A DNA stretch of 64,000 nucleotides from Archegozetes longisetosus (Eukaryota > Arthropoda > Arachnida > Sarcoptiformes > Trhypochthoniidae). The notes below the pieces were generated by a model. That model was given only the letters and a program-made list of their open reading frames with translations, ran no database searches and was not told the DNA's origin. Position 1 is the first letter of the stretch; the number at the start of each line of letters is the position of its first letter. The position numbers and the translations under genes were made by a program. The stretch is taken from NCBI GenBank assembly GCA_018873245.2, contig JAEMBT020000001.1:7382220-7446219 (forward strand), written 5' to 3'. Below are positions 47,082-58,824 of the stretch, piece after piece.

Positions 47082-47721
47082 ATGTCTGAAAAAATCTTGA
47101 GTGAGTAACCAATTTTTATAAACTCTTATCTAATTTAAATCCATATTTTATATTTTTAGAGAATCGAAAGATATTCATATCATCGGCTGGTCTTTGAAAG
47201 CGCTTCCAACCAGCCGATGATATGAATTACTTTTACACACAAATATCAACTCTTTGAAGAGAATGGAAAAACATAAATAAGTATCAAATAATTATTGGAA
47301 TAATATCCTAATCCCAGAACAGAGAAAGGTGTAAAGTGTTTACACTTTTTTTAACAACTTACTGATTCTTCCATACCAGTTCAACAAGCAATTACAAATG
47401 GATCTTGAGCGCGAATATGAGTAATCATTTGGTCTAAATTGTGGCTACTTTGAAAATTTCATAATCAATGCCTCATAACTCTATCAGAAATCAGAGGACA
47501 GCGACGAATTGATTCGTTTGCCTCAAAATATGCAAAATATGAAAAATTAGGTATTTGAAAGCGCCTTCAATAATCTCAAATTAATATTTTATTGAACTAT
47601 GTTATCAGATGAAGTGGAAGCTGTTCTCTCTTTACTCACTTTACAAGACGTTTGCGAAATCCATTCAATGATCACTCTTAACAATACTCATCTATACGAC
47701 GGCAGAGCGAGACTATTTTAG
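47082..47721 (+). CDS. Candidate small gene of four short exons, unknown function
   Basis: Exons 47082-47100, 47160-47189, 47488-47550 and 47609-47721 are all joined in phase 1 with GT/AG borders: 225 nt, 74 residues. The product begins MSEKILKNRKIFISSAEIRG and ends DEVEAVLSLLTLQDVCEIHS, MITLNNTHLYDGRARLF. It is hydrophilic with a helical C-terminus and has no signal peptide. I do not recognise a family. Support is only the coherent phases and protein-like composition. Exon 2 and its donor sit in one arm of a perfect 19-bp hairpin. Part of exon 2's downstream flank (GGTxTTTGAAAGCGC) is repeated at 47550, just after exon 3. Confidence 0.45.
47171..47225. repeat. Perfect 19-bp inverted repeat over a splice donor
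   Basis: ATTCATATCATCGGCTGGT is followed, after a 17-base spacer, by its exact reverse complement. The left arm includes the GT donor of the candidate small gene's exon 2. Confidence 0.85.
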
Positions 47722-48573
47722 TATCGCCTCAAGATGATCAGTTAAAAGTATGTTAGGAATGTTGACTAAATATATGGCGAAGTATTACTTGATGGAATAG
47801 TTATAATGAAGGCCAAAATCTATAAATGATTATTTTATGTATTCATGTGTTATTGTGCCTTCTCATTGAAATACAAAGTCTTTATTCATGTTCTTATATG
47901 TATTGAAAGGCTATGAAGTGATTGTATTCTAACTTTACAAAGAAAGTCAAAGATATGGTTCTAAGGTTATTAATGAATTAGTTAGATAAACGATTGAAAG
48001 CCTTTTTCGCTTTATATTTTAAATAAATTTCTGAAATTTAAACATCTTATATAATGCTTTTTTTATAAAACGTAATTATCTAGTCTTAAATGAAGCGATC
48101 GTACTTATTAATAAAGAAACTTTTACATCTTTAAAAATGTTTTGAAAACTCTTTCGAAGGATTTGAGTTCATATACAATAATATACATGTATAGAGTTCA
48201 AGACATAGGTAAGTCTTAAAACATATTTACAAATATATGGAGATTTTAAGACATACGTATAGCTTCAAGCCTCTAAAATGCCTTTCATAAGACTTGAAAA
48301 CATATTCGTTTCGAACTGTTTTTGATCCATACAAAAGTATTTTTTAAGACATATGAATAAATTTTTTTCGGTGTAAATTCAAATAGAATTAATTTTAAAC
48401 ACGATTAAATTTAAATATGAAATTTCTAAATAATTAATTTATTGCTTTATATGATCTAAATATACTCATTTGAAAATACTATCAATTTTATTAACATTAG
48501 AAATTGCATTAAATAGATATACTGTTTTTATAGACCTTTGGGTCATTTTGACGCATGAAATACTGTTCTAAGG
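47722..48573. other. No gene seen
   Basis: AT-rich, with only short frames. It ends at the possible piggyBac-like right terminus. Confidence 0.35.
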
Positions 48574-48970
48574 TTAATACACTCAAAATATTGCACTTAT
48601 CCCTTACCACAATCATGAGGTACTAATATCATTCATTTCTGTCTTTCTACTACAAGATACAGCAGTCACAGACGTTGCGGCAGAAAATCAAGTTAAAATA
48701 AAAACTCTATAGTGCAGATATTTTCTAAAAATTTAATTCGTTAAACTTGGTCAAGTGTGCTATCAAAATATTCAGCTCGACGAACTGAACGTAGTGATGT
48801 ATCACACTTGGGAGTAGGAGGTCGGAAACTATCTCAGACTCATTAGCCCAGATTGACCAAAAAATCAATTTAAGGGAGAAATTCTTACTTTTTCATGTGA
48901 TATTTGAGTCCTCTTCTTGAGTTCAGAATGGAAATTAATATAAACAAAATGAATGCTGAAACCCAATTAA

Positions 48971-50736
48971 CCCTAGAACAGTAAAACGTCCCAAAATGTC
49001 AAAATGTCCCAAAAGATTATTAAAGACTAATATATTTTATTTTTGGATTGTTAATATCCAAAATATTTATAGTGAGGCGTCGCCAAAAACGAAATGACGG
49101 TTGCGGGGCGGCGCTAAAGGCTGACCCTCAGTTCTTTGGTTCACAGGTCCGGAGCTCTCGCGGCAGCAATGCTTTGATCTGGAGCGAGAGCAGTGAACAG
49201 AAGTTGGTCAGCGATCGTGTGCCTTCGCGAACCTGTCTCAGCGCCTGCCCGTGAGATAAAGGTGTGTTTGTGCGAGCCGTGGATTAGGAAGGAAGACTTG
49301 ATGAAAGCTCGACGATAAACACTACCTTAACTAAGTTTAAAAAGGGCCGAAAGTTAGGAAAAGAAAAATTTTCAAAAGAAACAGCACTTTCAGGTGTAAG
49401 AGAAAAACTGACTGATTTTAATTGAAATTTGAGGCTTTTTATACAAATTTTGGACAAGGATTAGCCTTAGTCCAAAAGGAAATTGGTGTCATAAGCACAA
49501 GTTCAATGAGGGCTTAGGAAGACTAGACGTGGATTCATAAAGTTTGTGAGTTCAGGCGGACGGTACTTGGGCTCATTGGATTTGTGCTCAGGACACCGGT
49601 TCGGGATAAGGAATTAGAAGTCAGTGTTAAGATTAAGGTTTTTGATTTCACTCTTTATTAAAAATAGTTTACATATAGAGATATTTGCCTGCAATAGATT
49701 TTCCTAAAAAATGTTTCTGATTTTGTTTTAGTTTAATCATTTTTAATTAAAAATTATGGTTGCGTTTCAATAGTATTTTCAAATGAGTGTTTAAGGGTCA
49801 CATTAAAATATAAATAAATCATTTATAATATACACTCAGTTCAAAAACTAACTGCTGGGTTTCAAACCTCTATAACTTTTTTAATGGATTAACCGATTTT
49901 GATGCGGTTTTCATTAGAATAAAGAAAAACTCCCCTGATTAACGATTAGTATGCTAAATTTATGGAAATATTTTAAAAAAAAGATTATTAAACAAGATTT
50001 TTTTTTATAAGGGAGTTAGTTAGAATTCGCCTAATTGCTTACCAAGCTAATATGGGTATCAAATTAAAGCCTTTGAAGAATAGAATTGAAAGCAAAAAGA
50101 ATTTTTCAAAAATATGAAGGCTGAGAAGAGATATGAATTTTAAAGATTGATGTCTAAAAATTAAATACATTTAAAAATTCATATCTCCTCTCAGCCTTCA
50201 TATTTTTGAAAAATTCTTATTGCTTTCAATTCTATTCTTCATAAGCTTTAATTTGATACCCATATTGGCTTGGTAGGCGATTAGGCGAAATCTGACTAAC
50301 TCCCTTGTAAAAACATAAATTTTGTTTAAAAATATTTATTTTAATATTTCCACAAATTTAGCATATTAATCGTTAATCGGGGGAGTTTTTCTTTATTTTA
50401 ATGAAAACCGCATCAAAGTCGGTTAATCCATTAAAAAGTTATAGAGGTTTGAACCCCGACAGTTAGTTTTTGAACTGAGTGTATATATTAATATTTATAT
50501 ATAAATAAGTTTAAAGTTAATATCTAAGTTTAGGCATTAAAGTTAGGTATATAAAAAGTTTTCATTTAAGGTTTTAAACAAATTACGTCGAGATGATTAT
50601 ATGAATAACTTAATAAACACTATAACTGATATACATCCTATCCTTTACTTTAACACACTTTTCAAAATCAATTGTTGGATCAAAACGATCCAAAAATACT
50701 GAAATCCTAAATCTAAAACGCTTTACTGTTTAAGGG
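48971..50736. mobile_element. piggyBac-like element carrying a nested foldback element
   Basis: TTAA target duplications (48967-48970 and 50737-50740) flank the ends CCCTAGAACAGTAAAACG and CGCTTTACTGTTTAAGGG, which are inverted with few mismatches. TTAA plus CCCT-type ends are diagnostic of piggyBac. Without the 649-bp foldback inside it, the element is about 1.1 kb and has no transposase frame. An unusually GC-rich block lies at about 49070-49260. Confidence 0.75.
49833..50481. mobile_element. Long foldback element
   Basis: Two arms of roughly 310 bp are near-exact inverted copies. They begin CACTCAGTTCAAAAACTAAC and share GATGCGGTTTTCATTA and GGCTGAGAAGAGATATGAAT. A loop of about 25 bp lies near 50155. 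TA flanks both ends (49831-49832 and 50482-50483), as in Tc1/mariner-type foldbacks. The interior has no gene. It sits inside the piggyBac-like element and is therefore the younger insertion. Confidence 0.88.
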
Positions 50737-50740
50737 TTAA

Positions 50741-52183
50741 ATTTTACTGATCTTTATTCATCACAGAGAAGAAACTAATTATAAAATAAATGTTTCATTC
50801 CTTTTAAAGACTTAACAATTAATGTTAACTTATTTAAACAATTTTAAGCCATTTCAGAGAAATTCGAATCAAAAAGTTAATCCGCTGAACGATTAAAATA
50901 GTTTGAAACTTAACCTTGAGATAAGCAAAAAAATTCAATAAGACTCAAAACTTTAAAATTTAATAAGTATTAATTTGTACCACAGAAAAATATGATTCTT
51001 TGTAAATTAAATTTAAAATTGATTTAAAAATATTTTGAGGCGCAGAAATAACTCTAAGAAGCTATTTCTGCAGTATTTGGCGCAGGAATAACCACCATAG
51101 ATTAAATTAAGAACTTCTGTTTTGTTAATCGAAAAATAGTTATAATTGAAATCTGAAGAAAGCGAAAAAAAGATTTCTCACCCAGTCTCAATGATATAAA
51201 AATGCGTTAATTCCGATAATAATAGTTCTAGACAATCAGATTTAGGAAAATGAGTTTTAATCTTAGTAATAGAAATACAATTGGGTTATCATTAGTCTAG
51301 TTATTTAAAGCTTAATTCGACCAAAATCAATGCACAAAAATTGGAACATTATATAACAGTAAACGTTTGAATGAAACGATACTTTTAATACATTTTCTCT
51401 ATTCAATACCTTCTCGCTCGTACCGTTTCTCACACAAGTCTTCATATAAATGCTTAATCGATTCTTTTGTTAATGGCAGGTTAACAGCTCCAGTTTGAAA
51501 TAGATATAATTCATAAAGATTAGTTTAACCAGTAACTCAAGAGCTAAACGATAGAAATCGAGGTCTCAACTGATATCTAATAGGCTAATCATAATCACAA
51601 AATCTACATTAAGACATATAGTATCATTGATTTTAGTTTAGAGTCTATAATTTATTCTAAAATATTATTTACTATAAGATTAGCTTATTTATTTTGAATG
51701 TCTATTTATCATTTTTATAAAATTCCATTAATTCAATAAAGTTGTTTTCTAAAGATAAATTATTTGAAATACGATTCTTGTAGTGTGAGGCGCGCAACTT
51801 TTGAAGTTTGGATTTCACTTTTCAAGCTTTTCACCTATCACGTCTAAAGCTATATTTGTCCCATTTATTTTCTTTGCAATTACAATGCTCGATTAGAACA
51901 TTCTGACATGTCTACCAGACAGGATGGGATTGTCTGATTAGCCCTAACCACGGTACGAGCATATCTTTCAATGTCCAAATTATATTTGTTATATTAATTT
52001 TACCATCAACAGTAGTAAAAGTCTTAAATATTGCATCTGTATTCTTACATCGAGTTGAAATTAAGGAGTGTGTTTAAATGATTTCATGAATAAAATGAAA
52101 AATTGTATTTTTTGAGACTAGTTTTGAAATATAAATTCAAGATTGTTAAAATAATAATAATAATAATAATTTTGGAAAATAGA
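50741..52183. other. Intergenic stretch downstream of the first SLC46-type gene
   Basis: Apart from the orphan exon-like block at 51409-51524 I see nothing. There is an ATA/ATT microsatellite at 52150-52170. Confidence 0.35.
51409..51524 (-). pseudogene. Orphan last-exon-like fragment
   Basis: The minus strand reads TNLYELYLFQTGAVNLPLTK followed by ESIKHLYEDLCEKRYEREGI, E and a stop. This is strongly protein-like, with an in-frame stop immediately upstream of the block. I found no clear acceptor and no partner exon, so it is probably the surviving end of a lost gene. Family not recognised. Confidence 0.35.
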
Positions 52184-54889
52184 TTACACTCTAGTCTTAT
52201 CAACAATAACCTCATTGTTCCTCTCGTCTTTAAGTTTCTTATTGCTAAAATTTGGAATTTTAGTATAGATATCGATCCATATCATAACCAAAATAGGTAT
52301 AATGAGTAGACCTCCAGTTATAATGAAAGAAAGCCCGGGCATAGTGTCCATTGTCGCTCTAAAAACAGTTGTAAAAATAGTCGAAGCCAATAATGGGACC
52401 ACAGAATCGACGGTAGACATCAAACTAAACACTTTTCCCAATTCTTTATGTTCTACTATTTTCGAGCAGTGGCTTCTTATACCAATAGAAGCGACTGAAC
52501 CTATCGCTCCAGCTACTATAGATATGTAAAAACCAGTCTCTGATAGCAATAAGGCTCTGAACATGTTCTGAATGTAGTAAGCACCTAGACCAATCATTGA
52601 TAGCGTCGTATCTTTGGCTTTTATGACCTAAAATTCAAATCAACTCAATTTTAAAGATTGGAATTTTTGCATAATTTTACTTTTATTCAGCATTTTCATC
52701 AGTTATTATAAACAATATCTTAAGCTATTCGCTTAATTTTTGGACGGAGATTTAAGCTTGAGCTTTAGTCTTGAAATAAAATAGATGATTGGAACTCACT
52801 AAGACTCATGCATGTTATGCAAATTTTTAAACTTATAACCTACAAGTTTTCAAATCGAAAATGAATTATTCATAGATTTCGACTATTCTAGTATTAATTG
52901 ATGTATAAGTTTTCTGATTAGTCGTTATCATCAGACCTCGGGCTTTCATTTCTTATATAAAAACTAAATTGAATATGACTCTATATATCACATTTCTGAG
53001 TTGATTAAGAATCTAAATACAAAGCCTGTTCAAAATTCAAGCTATCTTCATTCAAGCTAAATTCAAGAATGAGATCTTTAGTATTTGTCTCTAATTTCAT
53101 TAATTAATTAGGACTACAGACATGAAAATAGGACATGTGATGATTAATTAAGAGCTTTTGATCACAAATGTTATACCTTATCTCTAAGACCAAACACTTC
53201 GACAAAATTAAGTTTCCATTAACTAGCTTTTACTACAATAATCATTTATTGTTATCTGAGATTTCAAACGAAAAGTTAATAAATAATAGTTAATAACCCT
53301 TACTAAATAAGTACTTGTGTTTATTAATAAGATCACTCAAGGACTAAAGAGCTCTTCCAGAAAATCTTGTAATTAACCCTAATTTGTTTACCTTAATAAG
53401 TATTGGAGCGATAGTAAGCGTTGCTAAAGCACTGACAACATTACCCAAAGCCGAAATATTGCTATACTTTTCTGAATTCCATGAATAAACTTTTTGAGCG
53501 AACTGGTAGAGGAAAATTATGGGTCCAATATGTGAGAGTAGATAACATGCCATCGATAAAAATAAGAGCCATATCTGTAGCCGAACATAATTATCACGTT
53601 TTTTCAGACAAGTCTTGAACATATCTTTCACATTACTCAAACTGAATAGTAATTTCAGTGGATTTTCATTCTTATGATCCATCACTTGATTTTGATTTTT
53701 GTCTTCACTTTTAGCTACAGTGTTTATTCTATTCATCTCTATATCCGTTTTTCTATTGAACCTTAGATTGAATTGTAAAGTATCTCTCCTCTCATTGATT
53801 AGAAATATAGACCAAAGAAGTGCTATTACGTGAGCGACGCCTCCAATTATAAAAACTGATGAATAGTTACGTAGCTGTCCGTTTTTGAATATAGGACTAG
53901 TATTAAGAACTTTTCCACCGACGTAAGTGCCCATAGGTTGGGCTGTTCAGATCACGAAAGAAAAAATAGTTTTTGGTAAAAATCGTGTAAAACTTTTTTT
54001 TGCAATTGAATTACCGACAAATATACACAACTCAGCAATTGTCATTCTCATAGCTCTCATTTTCGGTGGTGTTGTTGTTGAAATATAAGCCCAAATGGCT
54101 GTAAAAGTGCCAATCATTCCTCCGGACAGAGCGCTCGGAGCATAGGAAAGCAGAATATAACCTACAGCTATTTAGGAGAGAATCAGGAAATAAACAAGAA
54201 AATAATTCTTAAAACTGATGGGTTCTCGAGTTTATCGAAATAATATGATACAATTAATGGCTAATTTAGAGGAAAAAATTAAGAAAAGAATTTCTAAAAA
54301 AGTGAACATTTTTTATTCAATAGCTTTTATATTGGAAATAGCTTTCGAAATTGAATATTTTTAAGTTTATCAAAATAAGCCTTTAACTAAAAGATATTTA
54401 GGGGGAAAGTTGGGAATAAGTAAAAAACGTTTTCAATAAGAAAAAAGTCCATAAAACTGATCAATCCTTACGTTTATCAAAATAATAGGCATTCCATATA
54501 ATAATCGAAGATTCAAAAATACCAGAGACAGCTCCAGCAATCATAAGAGCTTTTTTACCATTGATGTATTTGTCAATCCACGAACCGATGAACATAGACG
54601 CTATTACTGACGGGATAGTTGTGACTAAAGTTGAATATAAAGTGAACTCTGCCACATCTCCTAGTATTGGGGATTTCTTTTGCAAATAATCGTCTTCTCC
54701 TTTCATCTGTGGTAATATTGAACAGTAGTGTTCCTCTAGATTGTATTTTTGTAGACAAATTTTATCCTGAATTAGTTGATCTAGAGGTACTCTTTTGATG
54801 GAAAAGAAGAACATGAATAGAAATAGATATGGTTCCACACGAAGCAGTAATAAAAACTCTATAAGGCGTTTGATTTTCAAGTTTAACAT
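52184..54889 (-). CDS. SLC46-type (proton-coupled folate transporter-like) MFS transporter, copy A
   Basis: Four exons, 54472-54889, 54015-54167, 53392-53942 and 52184-52627, with intron phases 1, 1 and 0: 1566 nt, 521 residues. Twelve hydrophobic segments are split by a central charged loop near KTDIEMNRINTVAKSEDKNQ. Family marks include VEPYLFLFMFFFS in helix 1, LIQDKICLQKYN with its Cys before a second extracellular Cys, GSWIDKYINGKK between helices 2 and 3 (the MFS motif A region), and TGFYISIVAGAIGSVASIG late in the protein. SLC46 proteins move folates or other small anions with protons across the plasma or lysosomal membrane; the substrate here is unknown. It shares all exon borders with copy B. 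Confidence 0.9.
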
Positions 54890-57627
54890 CTTTTAGTTGG
54901 GATGGAGAATAATCAGTTTTCAATTTACTTTCAAAGTTTCTTTTTAAGATGAGCTGAAAAATCTTAAAGTCTATTATTTTTAATACGTTGTTCACTTTAA
55001 ATGTAAATCCAATGGTTGAAAAGACTTTACCCTTTTTTCAAACTTTCTGTATCCAGAGTCTGTTAAACACTTTTAATTTTATTTCATTACTGAATAGACT
55101 GAGCATAAATGAAACTTGGGTGAGAGTGATCGATCAGACAATCATAATTATCTATTTCATTGTGTTGTGTAATTTTTGGTCATGTCTCATTAAGGATTAA
55201 CAATCAAACCAAACGCCAAACTTTGCTTCGAAAATCAGTTCTTCACTTTTGATCGAAATTTAGTCAGTTTTGTCTGAACTGTAAAATCAGACAACTTTTG
55301 AAAAAGATTTTCTCAACTTTTTAAGAACAATAAAAATTTGTTTAAAACTTATTTTAACAAGAATGATTTAAAATTTGGATATTTACACAAAAAACTAAAT
55401 AACTCTAATAAATAAAACTAAGTAAGGAAGAGCACTCTATTATTAGATCTTCCGTTTAATCTGGGGAAACTCTTATGAAATATTATCATCGTTGAAAATT
55501 TCACTTACTCAAGGATATGTTTCACCTGTGATAAGGTTTCAATGAACTCTTTATTTGCTAATATTAGCGGATATTTGCTTAATTCATAAAACTTATATAA
55601 AATTGATGCAATTTTCTATTTCCATCGCATTGAGATAAGAGAAAAGATTCAACAATTTAAGCCTTAGATATCACTGAAAATAACGCTCTCTTACAATGTA
55701 ATGTTCAATTTAGTATCAAGAGAGTCAGAGAAAATAGTGTTCAAACTCGAACACATGTATTTTGAATAACCGAAGAGTGAAAAGGCCACCACTGAAACTA
55801 TAATAATAATTTAATTGTTGATTTAGTTCTAAGCGTTCGTGAATTGGTTGGAACGTAATGCTTGTTAGTTTGGATCAGTAGTCAATAGTAAACATCGAAA
55901 TTGCAAATTAGCCTTTTTATTGGCTGCTAATCTAAAACATCAAATTATATCAAAAGCACTTGAAACTAAATCACTTAAATTATAATCAGCTCCAGTAGCA
56001 GTCAATTTTGCTGTTTTGGTATTCAAAGTGCACGTTTTGGGGTTTGAATAGAATTTGTCTGACAGCGCAAACACAATTCTACATTATTTTGCATGTATTA
56101 TGCGTTAAAATAAAACTTTGAAAAAATAGGAAATCTTTATTAGGAAAGATTCGGTTTGCAAGAGTTTCATTTCATTATTAATTTGTCCCGTTCGCAAATA
56201 AAAGCTTTTCTATCAAATGGAAAATAACTTTCAAAATAGAATCAACTTGTGATAAGTATCTATAATATTGTTATTATTCAACTACTTAAATGAACTTCAC
56301 TAAAATTAAATGTGAGAGCACTTGAATTAGAGATAAACCATTTATTAAATGTATTTTTCGTATTAAGAAAAAACTATCAGTCACTTATCAGAAAGAGATT
56401 AAACTTGAACGATTTATGAAAAAACATTTTACATAACTTTTTTATCTCCTATTGTTAGCAATTATCATAAAATCGCTAATTAACAAATACTTTGCCCCTG
56501 ATTGATTCCAGATTCTTGTTTAATAATTATGTAAAATGAAAGCCAATGAAAAAACATTTTGTTATCTTGCAGCTTAGAGTTGCTATTGTCGACCAATCAA
56601 TTATTGGAAAGGTTAGAGTGACTTTAACCGCAAGTAAGTTATACTTATAATTAATGATAACTTATTCTCATCAAGCATAATACTCTTATAATTGCTCAAT
56701 AAATTAGTAAATTCATACAAAATAGTCCTGAATACCAAACGCAAACTCAAGTAATTTATATACAATTAATTACAATTTTTTAGATAACATTTCTTCTCTT
56801 GTAATTGTCATTAACTACTTTCCATTCAGAATGACATCTTATTGATGTTCATTAAAAAGTTGAAATAATGTTTTTTAATCATTTACGCCGAAAAGATTTA
56901 TTTCGAAAACTTCAAAATTTAAAACCTTCAAGTCAAAAGTGCAAAAAGGTTTTATTGCGAAAGACATTTCTCAAGTATTGTTGAGATAATAAGCAATTCA
57001 TAGTAGATTAGTCTCTAGTTTCGATCACTTGACTTAAATCTGAGCGTAATTTCTAAGGAAATAGGATTTGGGACAATTTTACAGAATACACTTAAAAGCT
57101 TAATAATCGTTGATAGCAACCAGAAACGACATGTTATCGAGTCATCAGATCATAAATTAAAGGATATTAAGAAACTTATTGAATATTTAATGTAGTAATC
57201 AAAAAAAATTAGAGATCAAATTTGGCGACAAATTCATGTATATCTGAGGGATATGACAGTAACAGATTTTTCTTGTTGCCATCAACAATTATTAAGTTTC
57301 TAACTGTCTATAAAAAGTTATGAACAGCTCATAAATAATTGCAAAAGTTTCACGTTTACTCATTAACATTAAAGGATTATTAATCAGTGTGGTTTCAAAA
57401 ACCCTCAATCCGGGCCTTTGCTGAGCTTAGATTTCTCTGATTGGGATTATTGATGAGTTAGTAATTACTTAATTTACAGTTAAATTAAGTTCAAACTCAC
57501 TACTCAAACATTAGCTCATTATGTGTTCAGTTCTTGTTTGAATAAGACATCAGAAATCAATACTATTTTATATCAGTTTTTAAACTTGATTTTACAATTG
57601 TGTTAATTTTAGTTAATTTTTAAAACC
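54890..57627. other. Intergenic stretch before the F-box gene
   Basis: Small open frames at 54.6-55.2 kb on both strands lack exon structure. No mobile element ends recognised. Confidence 0.4.
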
Positions 57628-58824
57628 ATGTCATTATCATTAATCTGTGACCAAAAACTATATTTAGATGACTTGCCGAACGAGTTACTATATATGATAC
57701 TACAGAACCTAAGTATAAAAGAGAAAATCTCAGTGGAAAGAGTCTGCAAGAGATGGCGAGAATTGCTTCAGAACTTATACTTGGCACACCACTCGATTCG
57801 AATCAATAACGGCTGGTCTTTAGGCCATTACAACGGTTGTGGTGACCAAACACACAACGAAAGAATCGGTGAGATAAACTTTTTGCGCAAATGGACCGAT
57901 TTTTGGTCATTTCGTAACGAAATAACCAAACCAGTCTTGTCTCCAATCATGAAAAGATGTCCAAACTTTAAATCTATTCATCTGGAGAACTGTCGCATCG
58001 ATTACGAGACATTCTTATGGATGATTGAGAAAAGTCCGAAACTTGAATGCATGGCATTGATAGAGGTCTCAGGCTTTTGTTTAACTGAGTGGCAATTAAT
58101 AGTTGAGAAATTAGGCAAAAAGTTACGACACTTTGCTGTCAGTGACTGTGAGAACATCTTTTCTCAAGGATTGATACCAATCATTCCTTCATTAGAAGAA
58201 CTGGTTATTCTTTATCATCCGATATCTCTCAGCGATGTCTTATCACATTTAGGCCCAAATATTCGGAAACTTGTGATCAAGTGCTGCGAAGATTCTAATG
58301 TGGATGCGATCATGTCATTAGCATCTGGTTATGGCAAAAATATAACGCATCTAACGATAGACGACCCTTGGATTGATGACGAGATCCAAATCCTTAAATT
58401 GGTCTGTCGTTACTTAAGAAATCTCGTTTATCTCTCTATAGGTTTTGGGGCTTTTTCTCCTGCCATTAAACCTATTATAGAACTCAAAAAGTTAAGACAT
58501 CTTGAGTTGAACGCCAATCTTGATCGATGGTGTGGTATATTATCTCTTCCTCAAAACTCGATGCACAGAATCCAAACTCTTCTATTAAATGCCTATTTTG
58601 GACCTCAATATTTCATCGGGATTGAGAGAATTTTTCCTAATCTCAAACGTTTGAAATTATATTTCTATTGTGATTGTCACGAAAGTGTTCGTATGTATTA
58701 TCATAACTGCCACTCTTGTCACGAAAAGTGTTTGATATTTATTGATAAGTTAAAGCACTTGAAACGTGTGTGGCTCAACGGTGAGAGCTATGTTAAGAGA
58801 GATAAAGATGAAGTTTCTGCTTAG
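57628..58824 (+). CDS. F-box/LRR protein
   Basis: A single exon of 398 residues, start ATG 57628 with an A-rich leader. Residues about 12-50 form an F-box (LDDLPNELLYMILQNLS, VERVCKRWRELL), the part that binds Skp1 in SCF ubiquitin ligases. The rest is made of irregular leucine-rich repeats (FKSIHLENCRI, LRHFAVSDCENI, LRHLELNAN, LKRLKLYFY) that would choose the substrate. The end is rich in His and Cys (CDCHESVRMYYHNCHSCHEK), which could bind metal. There is no signal peptide, so it is cytosolic or nuclear. An intronless gene of this kind between split neighbours may be a retrocopy or a member of an expanded family. Confidence 0.88.
   Translation: MSLSLICDQKLYLDDLPNELLYMILQNLSIKEKISVERVCKRWRELLQNLYLAHHSIRINNGWSLGHYNGCGDQTHNERIGEINFLRKWTDFWSFRNEITKPVLSPIMKRCPNFKSIHLENCRIDYETFLWMIEKSPKLECMALIEVSGFCLTEWQLIVEKLGKKLRHFAVSDCENIFSQGLIPIIPSLEELVILYHPISLSDVLSHLGPNIRKLVIKCCEDSNVDAIMSLASGYGKNITHLTIDDPWIDDEIQILKLVCRYLRNLVYLSIGFGAFSPAIKPIIELKKLRHLELNANLDRWCGILSLPQNSMHRIQTLLLNAYFGPQYFIGIERIFPNLKRLKLYFYCDCHESVRMYYHNCHSCHEKCLIFIDKLKHLKRVWLNGESYVKRDKDEVSA

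Larger units (their letters stand above)
46048..48573. mobile_element. Possible piggyBac-like composite element
   Basis: The left end is TTAA followed by CCCTTAAACAATAAAACG (46044-46065). The right end, inverted, is TTAA followed by CCTTAGAACAGTATTTCATG (48573 leftwards). Both resemble the better pair at 48971/50736 and have inward TTTTTGACCCA or GGGTCATTTTGAC motifs. No transposase was seen. The span contains a Tc1 relic and the small 74-residue gene. The TIR match is partial, so pairing these two ends is tentative. Confidence 0.4.

Noticed and set aside
49048-49254. 68-codon plus-strand frame in the GC-rich block
   Set aside because: The composition is low-complexity Arg/Ser and fits no family; GC-rich DNA lowers stop frequency.
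54573-55200. Small frames around the first exon of transporter copy A
   Set aside because: They overlap the well-supported exon in other frames or lie upstream without splice logic.
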